From positions 87,303,154 through 87,367,153 of the forward strand of contig OZ023262.1 in NCBI GenBank assembly GCA_964006375.1: DNA of 64,000 nt, written 5' to 3'. A program made the translations under genes and the position numbers. Positions 1 through 14,399 of this stretch are shown here, piece by piece. Below the pieces are notes generated by a model that was not told the DNA's origin, searched no databases, and saw only the letters and a program-made list of their open reading frames with translations. This stretch comes from Tillus elongatus. Its lineage: Eukaryota > Arthropoda > Insecta > Coleoptera > Cleridae. Within the stretch, counting starts at the first letter, position 1, and each line of letters opens with the position of its first letter.

Positions 1-514
1 TAAGGCGGATTTGCAAAAAAGTCAAGATATTATTAGAAAAAAAATTTGCATAAACTTTTAGATGAGGCTAATGCAAAATAAAACAGATAATTATTTCATA
101 GGCACCTAAAATCTGTTTATATATAAAGTAGTAATTTTTAAACAACCTTGACCAATAATTCGACTAGTCATTAAATTGACATGATTAAAAAAAGTTACAC
201 AGCATTTTATTTGACATATATGATTCAGACAGATGATTATATACCGTATGAGAACAAAAACGATTTAGATGGATGAAATTGGGGAAATCATACGGAATAT
301 TTAAAGTGACTTTTTCTGTGACATAAATAAGATATGATTAATCTTTTGTTAATATAAATCACATACTCGTAATCATTTATTAGTGGTCAAAATTATACAT
401 TATGCCTTACAAAAAAGCGATGCTTGTGCTTGTATTAACATGATTTTGTTAAATATCTCCAAAAATTAATCTGTATTTTTTTTTACTTACTGCCACTTTC
501 TTAATTTTTTCTCG
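1..514. other. Unassigned AT-rich DNA
   Basis: I see no coding region, terminal repeat or recognisable element here. The sequence is AT-rich with no long open frame. Confidence 0.5.
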
Positions 515-641
515 ATTTTAGTAAATTTTTGTAGAAAATGGGGAGATCCCGAGATCCCGACTTTTGAATTAAAAAAAAATTCTTCAAATCAGCGAAAACT
601 AGGACCCCTAGAACCCATATCCGGGGTCAGTTTCAATTTTA

Positions 642-723
<82 letters not shown>

Positions 724-724
724 G
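515..724 (+). repeat. TA-core element, A arm plus (TA)n only
   Basis: The A arm is recognised by the words GGACCCCTAGAACCCATATC and GGGGTCAGTTTCAATTTT, followed by a (TA)n array at about 645-724. The hairpin that normally starts the A arm is degraded (GTAAATTTTTGTAGAAAAT). No B arm follows; a segment opening AGGGTGTTT begins where the array stops, so the copy was probably cut by another insertion or deletion. Confidence 0.7.
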
Positions 725-1090
725 GGTGTTTAAAAAAACGGGGCAATATTTAAGAGGTTGATTTACCAGGTCATTTTATGAAAAAAAGTTCCCATAAACA
801 TAGGTGCTAAAATGCATTGTTTCCAAGATACAAGGTGTTACATTTTATTTGTAAAATAACGATTTTTTAAAAATAATTCAAATATCTCCTGACCGATTGT
901 TTTGAAATTTGGCAGCGTTGTTTGTAGTAATAATGGGCTGATTTGGTCCTAATTAAATAAAGATTATTAAGTCCATTGGCATTAGGGGGGACACCTCAAA
1001 AAAAAATATTGTTCGTGTTTGTGATTTTCTGTATGATAAATGGACATGCCATAAGAAGTTTTTTATTTTTTATCGTGTAAACGATTCACG

Positions 1091-1157
<67 letters not shown>

Positions 1158-1794
1158 GGTGTACCCATCTTACGACAAAGTTTGATAACTCCCTTTTTAT
1201 TATCGACATCAAAATTGTTTCTCAGGTACAGGGTACAGGGAGCCAAAATAAACAATTGAAAACTATTTGGAATTATACAGATGATTCATAATTCAGGTAC
1301 GAATCAAACATATGTTTTTTTTTTAAATTGGAACCCCTGTATATTATTATATTTTCAGAAAACTTACATCTTCCCGAATCCTCCATAAGTGTTTACTACC
1401 TTATACAGGGTACTTTAGGATATATGGATCGTTTTGTGTTAAATTCATACGTCTTTCAACGCCCTGTATATGAATACACATTATAGGAAAAAATTAATTA
1501 TTGGCTGTTTGAGTTTTGGAATATGTTGTAATATAATCCTCTGTCGTTATTCGTTCATTGAGTTGTGGTTACAGGGCGATTTTAAACTAGGACCTTTTAT
1601 TTGCTTCCTTAATCTAAATAGAACACCCTGTATTTTGTATCATAAATGCAATCCTCTATTATTCTCCTTTACTGTTGTTACGGGCTCCCTATACCTGAAC
1701 TCAGTAATTAATTGAAATTTAAATTGTCAGATAAATTTAACATCTCTATAGCAGGCGTTTGGAAAATCTGATAGATAAATCTGTCAGTTTTCAC
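725..1794. other. Unassigned segment between TA arrays
   Basis: The segment opens with AGGGTGTTT against the preceding TA array. A second TA array lies at 1091-1154 and is followed at once by CAGGGTGTACCC. Both starts resemble the CAGGGTGT termini of mariner-like elements that duplicate TA, but I found no matching inverted end. A weak inverted match between about 1223-1245 (ACAGGGAGCC) and about 1675-1700 (GGGCTCCCTATACCTG) suggests a small decayed DNA element. An 81-codon open frame at 1470-1715 has no recognisable domain and I do not call it a gene. Confidence 0.35.
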
Positions 1795-1931
1795 TTTTAT
1801 TAGTGAATTTTCGTAGCAAAAATTCACTTATGGGAAGATCCCGACTTTTCAATTTTGAAAATTTTTTTTGCAAATGAGCGCGAACTAGGACCCCTAGGAC
1901 CCATATCCGGGGTCAGTTTCAATTTTTCTAT

Positions 1932-2009
<78 letters not shown>

Positions 2010-2802
2010 CACACCGATAGCTCAAAAAATAATGGGTCTATTTTGATAAAATTTGGCACATACCTTTTGTAAATGGCTTGGATAAGTGCGTGAGTGAGGA
2101 AAATCGGACGACGTTTACCGGGAAAATTTTGTGTTTTCATTCGAAAAAAATTTATATCTTCGGAATTAACAAAGTAAGGGCAACCAAATTTGGTACGCGA
2201 GTTCATATCATCATAACCTACCGACCAAAATTTATCTCTGTAGGTTAAAGGACAAAAAAGTTACAGGCATTTAAAGAAAAGTAAATTTGGGTTTTCCTCA
2301 AAACGTCAAAGTCGCGATTTAAAATGTCAAAATTGGTAATATTTAGGAAATGATCCTGAAATTAATATGAGCTATGGAAAGAAAATGTCTCAAGAAGAAT
2401 GCTTTACAAAGCCTGAACTTTTAGTTTCAATCGTCATTGTCCTTCATTTTACTAAAATATTTCCAGAAAATTCATTTAAAATAGGCCCTTTCTCTGATGC
2501 TTTGGCAGTAGTGTTGGCTATAGAGTTTATCGTTTAATGGTATATCATTTTTGTCAAATTTTCGTAAAAAATCTTTAAAGCTCAATATATCCGTTATTAT
2601 GCAAGTTACGAAAAAGAAAGTATACATTAATTATAGGGTGTCTTGAGCTACATCTTAAAAAATATTTCCACAATTACAGGATGGCCCATAAGTCATTGGT
2701 GATACAAATATATTTTTTTTAGTCGAACATGCCTTATGTTATTGCATTTTTGCATTTTCCATCTAAATATAATACATCTTTGTAAGAAAATAGATTCGGG
2801 AC
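1795..2802 (+). repeat. TA-core element, A arm, (TA)n, long B arm
   Basis: It starts with the A-arm hairpin (TTAGTGAATTTTCGTAGCAA then AAATTCACTTA), continues through the shared words around 1885-1925, then a (TA)n array at 1935-2001, then the B arm beginning TATGTATCACACCGATAGCT. The B arm runs into a further shared block (about 2440-2800, with CCCTTTCTCTGATGCTTTGG) that also occurs near 4940, 9100, 29600, 47600, 48900 and 50250. It stops exactly where the MITE at 2803 begins. The same arm, complete, forms both sides of the palindrome at 48721-50603. Confidence 0.75.
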
Positions 2803-3580
2803 GCAGCAAGTGCGTCATGGTACCGAATTTTCTTTAAATGCTTCAAATTTGAATAGCTCAATTTGCTACTGATTGTAAAAAGTCTAAATATTATTTGTGG
2901 AATTGAAAGGTACCTAGCCAGCGTATTTCGTACAGCTGTGAAAAATTAAACAAGCGATAAATAAATACCTACCGCATCACAACACAATGTCAACCTATCA
3001 GGTTGACCAGGAAACCAGTTTTTTCGGGAACAATTTAAGTTTACTTTCGGAATTTTTTGTACATTTTCAAACAATAAAGTTATCTTGATGAAACATTGCA
3101 CATTGTTTCTACTATAGAGATTGATGCCTGCTTTCTTAAAAAAATATGTTTGCTCTTAAAAACATTTTTATGAAACTTCAAGAACCTCGGTGGTTCAGGG
3201 GTAAGAACCTGTGCCTTTGAACCGAAGGGTACTGGGTTCGATCCCAGGGTACTCCTTTCACTTTTTCAGTACAAAGTGTAACATTAACATCAACCGAGGT
3301 TCTGGCATTGTATTTGAGCAAGTTGAATGTCTGCACGTTCCGGCCTTCGGAGGGGGCGTAAAGCCGTCGGTCCCGTGTCCATGCGATGTTGGACACGTTA
3401 AAGATCCCTACCCTCCTTACAGAAAGGCAGGGGTTCGGCAAAATGTCCAGAATAGTGAGGTGAAACTGCTCCCTGGCGTCGGTGATTGCCATAGTCGCGG
3501 AAATAGGCCGACGTTAAAGAAACAAAACACACACATGAAAATTCACTACCATAACGCGCACCATAACGCGCTTGCTGCGT
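2803..3580 (+). mobile_element. 320-bp-type MITE with GGACGCAGC termini, split by a SINE
   Basis: The left end reads GGGACGCAGCAAGTGCGTCA and the right end is its inverse, TAACGCGCTTGCTGCGTCC. The interior matches the copies at 5398-5717 and, inverted, 48451-48772. A SINE (3181-3534) interrupts it near the right end. The right end also carries a short local duplication (CCATAACGCG twice). No coding capacity is seen. The terminus contains a small stem-loop (ACGCA, loop GCAAG, TGCGT). The class of transposase that moved it is unknown. Confidence 0.7.
3181..3534 (+). mobile_element. tRNA-derived SINE
   Basis: The head carries an A-box-like TGGTTCAGGGG and a B-box GGTTCGATCCC with tRNA-like spacing, so it would be read by RNA polymerase III. 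It is followed by a GC-richer body (around 3340-3400, including TAAAGCCGTCGGTCCCGTG) that resembles the conserved middle domain shared by many invertebrate tRNA-SINEs; that resemblance is from memory. The tail is A/C-rich (AAACAAAACACACAC). An 11-bp direct repeat, ATGAAACTTCA at 3170-3180 and ATGAAAATTCA at 3535-3545, flanks it with one mismatch and is the likely target duplication. It is not a functional tRNA gene. Confidence 0.8.
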
Positions 3581-3653
3581 CCAGAAGTTTTTGTTTGGTG
3601 TATTTGTCGCGTGTAGTTTATTTTAGTTATAACAAAGTAAAACGATTTATTAC

Positions 3654-4735
3654 ATGATGAATAGTGAAAGTTGTTCCTCAGGACAATTAGCAGACGTGAT
3701 TTGGATACTAGGAGAATGTAAGAAGAATTGTTTACTTGACATAAGAGTAGATCACGACATATATCCAGAGCGACGGGAACCAAATAAAATGACTCTCAAA
3801 AGATTGATGGATCGTTTTGACCGGACAGGTTCAGTAATGTATGAGAAAAAGGAATGAACAAAAACTGCAATGACTGAAGAAAACCAATTTAAAGTATTAC
3901 TGAGGGTTGCTGCGGATCCGCACATAAGTATACGAAAATAGGCATTGCAACAAGACATTTGCCACGGTACAGTTGAAAGAATCCTGTCATTATATAAAAT
4001 GCATCCTTTTCGCGTTCAGATGCACCAGGAACTACTTGACAGCGATTTCTAAAGCAGATTGAGATTTTGTGAATGGTCTAAAGACAAGATTAGTCAACAA
4101 AATAGTTTCTTCGACTTCGTTTTGTTTGGGGATGAAGCAACATTCAATAAGAATGGGGGTGTAAATAGGCACAATCTGCACTACTACGACACATTAAATC
4201 CACATTTGATGCGAACTGATAGCCAATCGAACTGGTTGTTAAATGTTTGAGGAGGAATTGTAGGTGATCATGTAAAAGGACCACACTTTTTTGAAAGAAG
4301 AGTAAATGGTGAAGTTTATTTAGGTTTCCTTCAAAATCATTTACCAATTTGTCTGGAAGAAGTTCCCCTCAATATCCCGCAAGACATGTGGCTTTTACAT
4401 GATGGCGCGCCTGTGCATCATGCACGTCCTATTCAGGACCACCTAGAATGATATATTTCCAAGAAGGTGGATAGGCATAGGAGGACCTTACGATTGGCCA
4501 GCTCGGTCTCCTGACTTCACAAAAGTCGACTTCTTTTTGTGGGGCTATATTAAAAGTGAAGTCTACAAAGAACCCGCAACGACTAAAAAAAAAAGACATG
4601 AAAAATAGGATTAGAGAGGCGTTTCTAAGTGTGAATGTTAACATTCTTAGAATTGTAAGTCGTCATTTGAGAGTCGACTACAATACTGTATTGCGGCTGG
4701 AGGGCCTCTCTTCGAAAACTTGATGCCATAAGGTA
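3654..4735 (+). pseudogene. Decayed mariner/Tc1-type DDE transposase
   Basis: Fragments in all three forward frames line up as one transposase. The N-terminal part (3654-3857) has the DUF4817-like pattern (QLADVIWILGECKKN). The middle (4059-4250) has the first catalytic region, FGDEATFNKNGG, then HNLHYYDTLNPH, and the segment near 4380-4415 has the second, MWLLHDGAPVHHA. The last acidic region is scrambled by stops. At least six stops or frame changes rule out function. It would have cut and pasted a TA-flanked element. Unusually, it lies between a MITE end at 3580 and an oppositely facing end at 4787, with only about 70 and 50 bp to spare. Confidence 0.8.
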
Positions 4736-4786
4736 TTGTTTTATTATTTGGTTTTCGTTTTACTAGATTTCATAACCTTAAAAAGT

Positions 4787-5397
4787 CTGGACGCAGTAAG
4801 AGCGTTATGGAAGTGAATTTTCATAAAAATGCTTTTAATAGTAAATATGTCTCTATAATGCAAGCAGGCATCAATCTGGTACCGGTAGAGCGTATATAGT
4901 AGAAACAATGTACCATCTTTTATTAAAACCATTTTCAGAAGTTTCATTTCAAATAGACCCTTTCACTGATGCTTTGGCGGTAGTTTTAGTTAAGTTTATG
5001 GTTTAACGGTCTATAATTTTTAGCTAATTTACGTAGAAAAAATTCGTTAATGACGAGACCGCCACTTTTGAATTTTAAAAAGGTTTCCTCAAATGAGAGC
5101 AAACTAGGCCCCCTAGACTCCATATCCGGGTTTAGTTTCAGTTTTTATCCGAATACATATGTAGAGGGTGACGCATTTCTACGGTAAAGCTCAATATAAT
5201 TGTTATTATACAAGATACGAGAAAAGTTCTATACGTTAATTATAGGGTGTCTTGAGCTGCATCTTATAAAATTATTTTGATAATCACAGGTGGCCCATAA
5301 GTTGTTGGTGATACCTACAATTTTTTTTTTGAACATTCTTATATTACTGCATTTTTGCATTTTTATTGAAATATGATGCATGTTTGTAAGAAAGAAA
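4787..5397 (+). repeat. MITE terminus fused to TA-core fragments
   Basis: 4787-4935 is the left part of the 320-bp MITE (GTCTGGACGCAGTAAGAGCG), as in the copy at 48451. It breaks off and is followed by the CCCTTTCACTGATGCTTTGG block. An A-arm fragment (about 5030-5160, GGCCCCCTAGACTCCATATC) sits inside that block and ends GAGGGTGACGCATTTCTACGG, after which the block resumes. The same A-arm-in-block arrangement occurs inverted at 9290-9480, so it is an inherited composite and not a private rearrangement. Confidence 0.6.
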
Positions 5398-5717
5398 TTC
5401 GAGACGCAGTATGTGCGTTTTGATAACGAATTTCCATTAAATGCTTCACATTTCAATAACTCAATTTGCGATTAACCCAAGGTTTGTTGGCTACGAAACC
5501 AGTTTTCTCTGACAAATTTAAAGTATATTTTCGCAAAATTTTTGTACATTTTCAAACAATAAGTAATTTTGATAAAATATGGGACATTGTTTCTACTATA
5601 TAGGTTATACTGGTAGCCAGATTCATGCCTGCTTGCATTAGAGAGACATATCTTCTATTAAAAACATTTTAGTGAAAAGTCACTTTCATAACGCACTTGC
5701 TGCGTCCAGACTTTTAT
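5398..5717 (+). mobile_element. 320-bp MITE with GGACGCAGC-type termini
   Basis: The left end reads TTCGAGACGCAGTATGTGCG and the right end TAACGCACTTGCTGCGTCC, inverted relative to each other. The interior matches 2803-3170 and, in reverse, 48451-48772 (shared words include CATTGTTTCTACTATA and GTACATTTTCAAACAATAA). It encodes nothing. The ends match the B-arm end of the TA-core family, so both families may use one transposition machinery. Confidence 0.75.
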
Positions 5718-6811
5718 TAGATGTAGATATTAGTCACCAAAAATAAAGACTTTAGAATCCGCTGTCCACAGAAAGGACACCACTACTCTTGAGTTAAATT
5801 CTGGATGACACAAAAATTTCGCACAAAAAATGGCTGGTATACTTTTTTTTTGGACATGGCATAACACAGTTTTTCTTAAATAAAGATGGATATAACTATA
5901 AATTGGAATATATTAGGAGATGATTACGGAATTTCGCCTCTTCTCAGTTTACGTTCTCGTGGAATTAGCCGGTTTTGAATCTAGACGTATCCATTGGTTT
6001 AAAACTTATTAATATTATTTAGTTGACTAGTTGGACAGTTGCATAAACATTACCTGTTATAATAGTGAATTTTCATAAGAGTTTTACACTGTTAGTACGG
6101 CCTATTACTAAAAGTAATACTTTTAATTTAAACAGACCTCGAAGATCGGGTGTAGAGGTCCTAATACCAGGTCATTTGGATAATTTATATCTCTATTATC
6201 GTAAAAAATATTCATATCTTCTGTTCTAGCTCTTTTGAGAAAAACACTTTGAATGCCCAAAACTCAATTTTCTATGACGCTAAATAATTAAAATTTGGTG
6301 AATCTAGGTGCTGTATGTCTCCTTAAAAGAAACTTGTATTACAATCTTTATAAATGTTACAAAAGCTTTCCAGAAGAAAATTTAATTCTTGTTTAGAAAA
6401 GGAATGTTTCTGCCAAATTATTAACGTGGCAGGTATTTTTCCTCGTTAATCGCCTGAATGATTTCGTTTTTGTCAGCCTAATCGAACCGGTTTTTTCAAC
6501 AACAAAAATGTTTGTTTTTTTACAAATTCTATTAGTGAATTTTCTTAACAAAATCTTCCTAATATTAACAATGTCTGCTGAAATGATTACTTTATCTAAC
6601 TTGGGTATGTTATTTTCTGTGAGCCTCATTTTATATAAGAATCCATTATGGTAAATTAAACCATGATTTCTTCTGCGATTCATTTTAATAGTTTTTTTAA
6701 CACAGCAAGTTAAAACAAGAAAAATGTTCCTACTCCTGAATTCATAAAAGCCAAGAAGTCAATTCAAATAACTTACCTACTTGAAAAATTAATCAACGAA
6801 TATTAACGTTA
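5718..6811. other. Unassigned AT-rich DNA
   Basis: I see no recognisable gene or element. A 96-codon open frame on the minus strand at 6393-6683 has no family signature. A GAATTTTCATAAGAG word near 6066 recalls repeat termini but is too short to assign. Confidence 0.4.
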
Positions 6812-7125
6812 ATATTCTTATTCTTTGATTTCCAATTTTAAAAACTTATTATACAATTATTTACTATTTAACCTCAAAACGGAAATGTCAAACCATGATA
6901 AATAAACAACACATGTTCTTATTCTTTGGTTTCCAATTGTAGAAGCCTAATATACAAGTTGTTATATCTATTTCAATAACAATCATTTACTACTTAACCT
7001 CAAAACACAACTGTCAAACCATAATACATAAACAAAACACGTTATTATTATTTAGTTTCCAATTTTAAAAGCATTTACTTAAACTCAAAACAGAACCGTA
7101 TCATAATAAGTAAACAAAACAAACT
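6812..7125 (+). repeat. Degenerate tandem repeat, about three units of roughly 100-125 bp
   Basis: Three successive stretches share the order TTATTCTTTGRTTTCCAATT, then TTTACTAYTTAACCTCAAAAC, then AACTGTCAAACCATAATA and AAATAAACAA. The third copy is shortened. The units differ at many positions, so the duplication is old. Confidence 0.6.
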
Positions 7126-7191
7126 ACCCTATCTGGTTTTTAGTTCAAGTAGCTAATATAAAACTTCCCTATTTTCCCCTCTCACTTTCAG

Positions 7192-7383
7192 ATTAGGATA
7201 TTTTTGAACATTTTACAAATCGGCGCATCCGAATACACCCGAAGGCGGTCATTAGCGTGGGATCGCCACAGTTCGGGTGTGAACGTTCGATGCACATTAG
7301 GATGTTGTGGCCATCCCGCCTTACGTGTGTCTTTTGTTTTGTTATCGCTGCATTATGATGTATGCGTGTGGTACAAGTATTAA
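7192..7383 (+). other. Candidate host exon (3' coding end)
   Basis: A pyrimidine-rich tract (CCCTCTCACTTTCAG, ending at 7191) looks like a 3' splice site. From 7192 one frame stays open for 63 codons to TAA at 7381-7383. The stretch is clearly GC-richer than its surroundings and belongs to no repeat I identified. The translated peptide (it includes GASEYTRRRSLAWDRHSSG) matches no family I know. Alternatively it is a noncoding exon with a donor at CAG/GTGACT near 7399, or chance. Confidence 0.2.
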
Positions 7384-7609
7384 GCTACGCGTGGCAGGTG
7401 ACTACTCTGTCTTTGTCTGGCATCATACTTTAACTACTTAAGTTGTTTCAATTCATGTCTTTCAGATTTTATTTTTAATTTGAAACACCTGAATATTTTG
7501 TGAATTAAATTACTGAAAATTCAAAACAGGTTTATTTACTTCTTGTCTAGCTACATGTAAACTCTTATTCCAGTTACTTCAATATTTTCAAAAATATAGC
7601 CTATTTAAA

Positions 7610-7752
7610 AATGTGTTTGTATATTTTTTGGGGAAAATATGCCAGTTATAGCTGATTTACGAACTTGTCCGCGATTGTAATGAAATGAAGGCATGTGCCA
7701 AGTTTCGTTCAAATTAGTTGATTATTTTTTGAGTTATGGCTCGAATACATAC

Positions 7753-7841
<89 letters not shown>

Positions 7842-7990
7842 ATATATATATAAATAAACATATTAAAATTCAAACGGATCTTGGATATGGATTCAAGGGA
7901 CCCTAATTCGCGCCCATTTCAAAAAAAATTCCGAAAGTATCACCATCGTTACCTCTTTACTAGTGAATTTTCTTGATGATAATTCACTAA
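7610..7990 (-). mobile_element. TA-core element, minus orientation
   Basis: It has the inverted B arm (7620-7755: GGCATGTGCCAAGTTTCGTT, TTTTTTGAGTTATGGC), a (TA)n array at 7755-7852 with a GTG break, then the inverted A arm with GGATATGGATTCAAGGGACC and the terminal hairpin CTAGTGAATTTTCTTGATGA then AATTCACTAA. The B arm is truncated; no GGACGCAGC end is seen. Confidence 0.75.
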
Positions 7991-8199
7991 TTACAGAACA
8001 AGAGTATGTGTCCACTAGATTATGTGAAATTCAGACTGCCTGATAACCTTAATCGACCTAACTCAAATGAATTTGTTGCTAACCAGAAACTACGAGAATA
8101 GTTGACGCAAACGAACATGCATTGTTGGAGATAAATAGTAAATAAATATCAAGACTAAAATAGAAAGTAAAACCGCATATCAGGTCAACGACACGTTAG

Positions 8200-8481
8200 A
8201 TGTCGCAAGAATGTTTACCATGCGATCTAAAAGAAATAAGGCCTAATATGGATCACCGCATATTATCTGGACCTTGCGGAATGTCCACAGGAATGCCTGA
8301 AAAAATACCGGGGATCATGAATCAAATAGGGGACAATTTATACAAAATGACTGACAATATGAAGAAAATGCCAGACACAATGGTATGGGAAAAGGAGTGT
8401 TGGTTTACAAAAAGCTCTGGACGCAGCGTTATGGTAGCTAATTTTCATAGAACTATTTTGAAAGTAAAATATTTTTTTTAA
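8200..8481 (+). CDS. Hypothetical 93-residue open frame running into a MITE
   Basis: An ATG opens a 93-codon frame of fairly balanced composition. The first about 68 residues are rich in Met, Pro, Gly and Cys (CGMSTGMPEKIPGIMNQ, KKMPDTM) and come from DNA I cannot assign to a repeat. The last 20-25 residues are the translated end of the MITE remnant that starts near 8408. I do not recognise the protein. It could be a first coding exon disrupted by the MITE, a degenerate low-complexity gene, or chance. No TATA box or splice donor clearly supports it. Confidence 0.25.
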   Translation: MSQECLPCDLKEIRPNMDHRILSGPCGMSTGMPEKIPGIMNQIGDNLYKMTDNMKKMPDTMVWEKECWFTKSSGRSVMVANFHRTILKVKYFF

Positions 8482-8560
8482 TATAATACATCACATTTAG
8501 TAGAAAGCACACCCAACCTTTATATAATAACTTTATTAAACAATTTTTTTCACAAAAATT
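8408..8560 (+). repeat. 320-bp MITE fragment
   Basis: CTGGACGCAGCGTTATGGTA then CTAATTTTCATAG matches the MITE terminus with a short deletion of the CAAGTG loop. The following sequence to about 8560 (AATAACTTTATTAAACAATT) matches the interior of the copy at 48451. The far end is missing. Confidence 0.55.
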
Positions 8561-9089
8561 TCCTTTTCATTGACGAAGCCAGATATATAGTCTCTACCGC
8601 CTGCATTTTTTTTTTTTACAATAACATATTATAATATCAAATAATAGCATTTCACAAAAATTATCAAACAATTGCGCAAACAATAATTAATAGCATTTTA
8701 TAAAAAAATGTACAAAAATTTGCGAAAACACTGAAGAAAATACATAAAATTCAGATTATATACTAGCTAATCTGTAAATTAAATTGCAAAAAAAATTTAA
8801 GAACTTTATTTAGGCCTGCCCCTTTGAACTTTCATTTCACATTTGTGAAAACAATTTATCGACTACTTACCCATATTTTATGAAAACATAAACATAGATA
8901 ATCGCATTTAATTAGTGATTACTTTTTTCGTACCAATGTTAATTTAAATATTTTAATACTTGTCTTCAAAAAATCTCTAAATAATCGCATAATTTGACCG
9001 GTTATTGTAATTGAATAAAAACTGAAAAAAAGTAGTCCCAACATGAATTATGGTATCCGACTATAAATGATAATATTTTTAAAACTACA
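8561..9089. other. Unassigned AT-rich DNA
   Basis: It holds several loosely repeated words (TTTCACAAAAATT, AACAATTGCGCAAACAATAA) but no gene or clear element boundary. Confidence 0.4.
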
Positions 9090-9580
9090 GCCTTTAGGTA
9101 GAGAGAGCCTTATACAAAAGTTGAAGCAGAGAGCGTGCCCTTCACTTTCGAAAGATAAAATACTGACTGTTCTATTTGAAAAAAATGAGTGACGGCAACA
9201 CCAATGACCTATGGGTCAGCCTGTGATTGTCAAAATTTTTTTACATGATGCAGCTTAGGACACCATATAATTAACGTATACAGTTTTTTTAATATCTGGT
9301 ATAATAACGGATACATTAACCTTTACCGTAGAAATACGCCACCCTGTATCGATGTAAACATATAAAAAATGAAACTGACCACGGATATGGGTTCTAAGGG
9401 GCGTAGTAGGCGCCCATTTGAAAAAAAAAAACCTTTTAAAATTCAAAAGTCTCGATCAATATCAATAACAAATATTTTTTACGAAAATTCGCTAAATATT
9501 ATAGACTATTTAACCACAAACTCTATAACTAAAACTACTTCCAAATATTCAGAACTTTACATTCTCTAATGACGCTAACT
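9090..9580 (-). repeat. TA-core family fragment, A arm nested in the CTCTGATGC block
   Basis: Read on the minus strand, the order of blocks is the same as at 4936-5397. The A arm is seen as GGATATGGGTTCTAAGGGGC (9385-9405), next to GTAGAAATACGCCACCCTGT. No TA array survives at the A arm junction, where only ATCGATGTAAACATATAAAA remains. Confidence 0.55.
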
Positions 9581-10327
9581 TAGTTAGTGAAATGATCACC
9601 AGGTTTCTTAAAAATGTGTGGTAGTTTGGCTTCTTCAACTGTAATTAGTGCTCATCACAGGTTCCAATTTTCACTTAGGAAGAGAAGCTATTGTGGAGCC
9701 AGAGGGAAAGCCTCTACGTCCATATTTGAAGGCCTCGGGCGTAAAAGGTGTTAAGTGACAAATTAGAGAATACTTGTTTAGAGCTTGTAAAATAGTACTC
9801 ATCGATTTTATTGAACAATTCAAATTTCCCGCCAGGCGGGTCATTTATGTTATACCGCCATCTAGCAAAACATGTTGGAATTTATTACGAGAGTTGTAAG
9901 TGTCAAACCACATGGTGGCAGTACTTGTGTTCGTAATATTTTATAAATACTGAAACTACGGATGCTAGAAAGAACGAAAATAGTGATCTAAGTGCATTCA
10001 AGCTGATCATCGAAAAATCAAAAATATTTACAGGTTAGTAAAATAAATTTTGACAACATTTTTCAAGTAAAACATGTTAAGTGAACTAGAGAACATTATT
10101 TACATGCCTCTTGAATTTTCGCGTAAATGGTGTTATGTGACATAGCACTTAACATTTTTACTTGAATTCGTCAGCTTGTATGCTTAACATTAGCAGCAAA
10201 ATCATAACTTTTTGTTCACTGTAAAGCTAATTAATATACTTATTCACCAAGTTTTGTTATTTTCAGAATAATGAACAAAAAAAAAAGGCAAGAAACGTAC
10301 GAGATACGGCTTAAGACAAAAAAGTTC
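9581..10327. other. Unassigned, with a loose internal repeat
   Basis: Two stretches resemble each other: GTAAAAGGTGTTAAGTGACA then AATTAGAGAA near 9740, and AAACATGTTAAGTGAACTAG then AGAACAT near 10070. I see no gene. Confidence 0.4.
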
Positions 10328-10680
10328 GGGACGCAGCAAGTGCGTTATGGTAGCAAATTTTCCTTAATTGCTTCAAATTTGAATAACTCAATTTTCTATA
10401 AACCTAGAAAGTTGAATATTGGCAAGTAGTAAGGTCTTTTACAAGACAACACATTTACAAAATTTCATTAAAACAGCTTTGTAATTTTTGGAGATAAAAT
10501 TTTTTTTCTAAAGAAAACTCAAAATTTTCCCGGAAAATCTCGTCCGATTTTCCTGGATAACGAACTCATCCAAGTCATTATTAAAAGAAAGATTCCTGCT
10601 GAGTTTCATCCAAATCCGTTAATAACTTTTTAGGTTATCGTGCGGATACATACATACACACACACGCACACACATATATA

Positions 10681-12933
<2,253 letters not shown>

Positions 12934-13055
12934 TGAAACTGAGCCCGGATATGGGTTCTAGGGGTCCTAGTGCGCGCTCATTTGAAAAAAAATTGCAAAG
13001 TCTCACCATCGATACCTCTCTATTAGTGAATTTTTTAAAATAAAAATTCACTAAA

Positions 13056-14154
<1,099 letters not shown>

Positions 14155-14399
14155 AATGTGTCTATCAACGCTTTGTCATTTAGGCGTTCAATAATAATCG
14201 AATGGATGAACTGAGGCAATAATTTAATGGAATAAACACAGAACAAATAAGCTTAAATTAAAATGGCAAACGTATGCTTTGGGAAATAAATGGATGTGAC
14301 AATAGCTGCATTCGGAATGACAGTAAGATTAATTTTTCACACATTAATTTCTTGTTTAAATTATTGTGTGATAATTGTTTCTAGTAAATATGTTTTCTA

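Noticed and set aside
3183..3257. Functional tRNA gene
   Set aside because: The boxes are those of a SINE head with its own body, tail and target duplication; the acceptor stem is not formed.
3178..3657. Open frames of 104 and 148 codons across the SINE
   Set aside because: They arise from the GC-rich SINE body and cross its boundaries; no protein family is seen.
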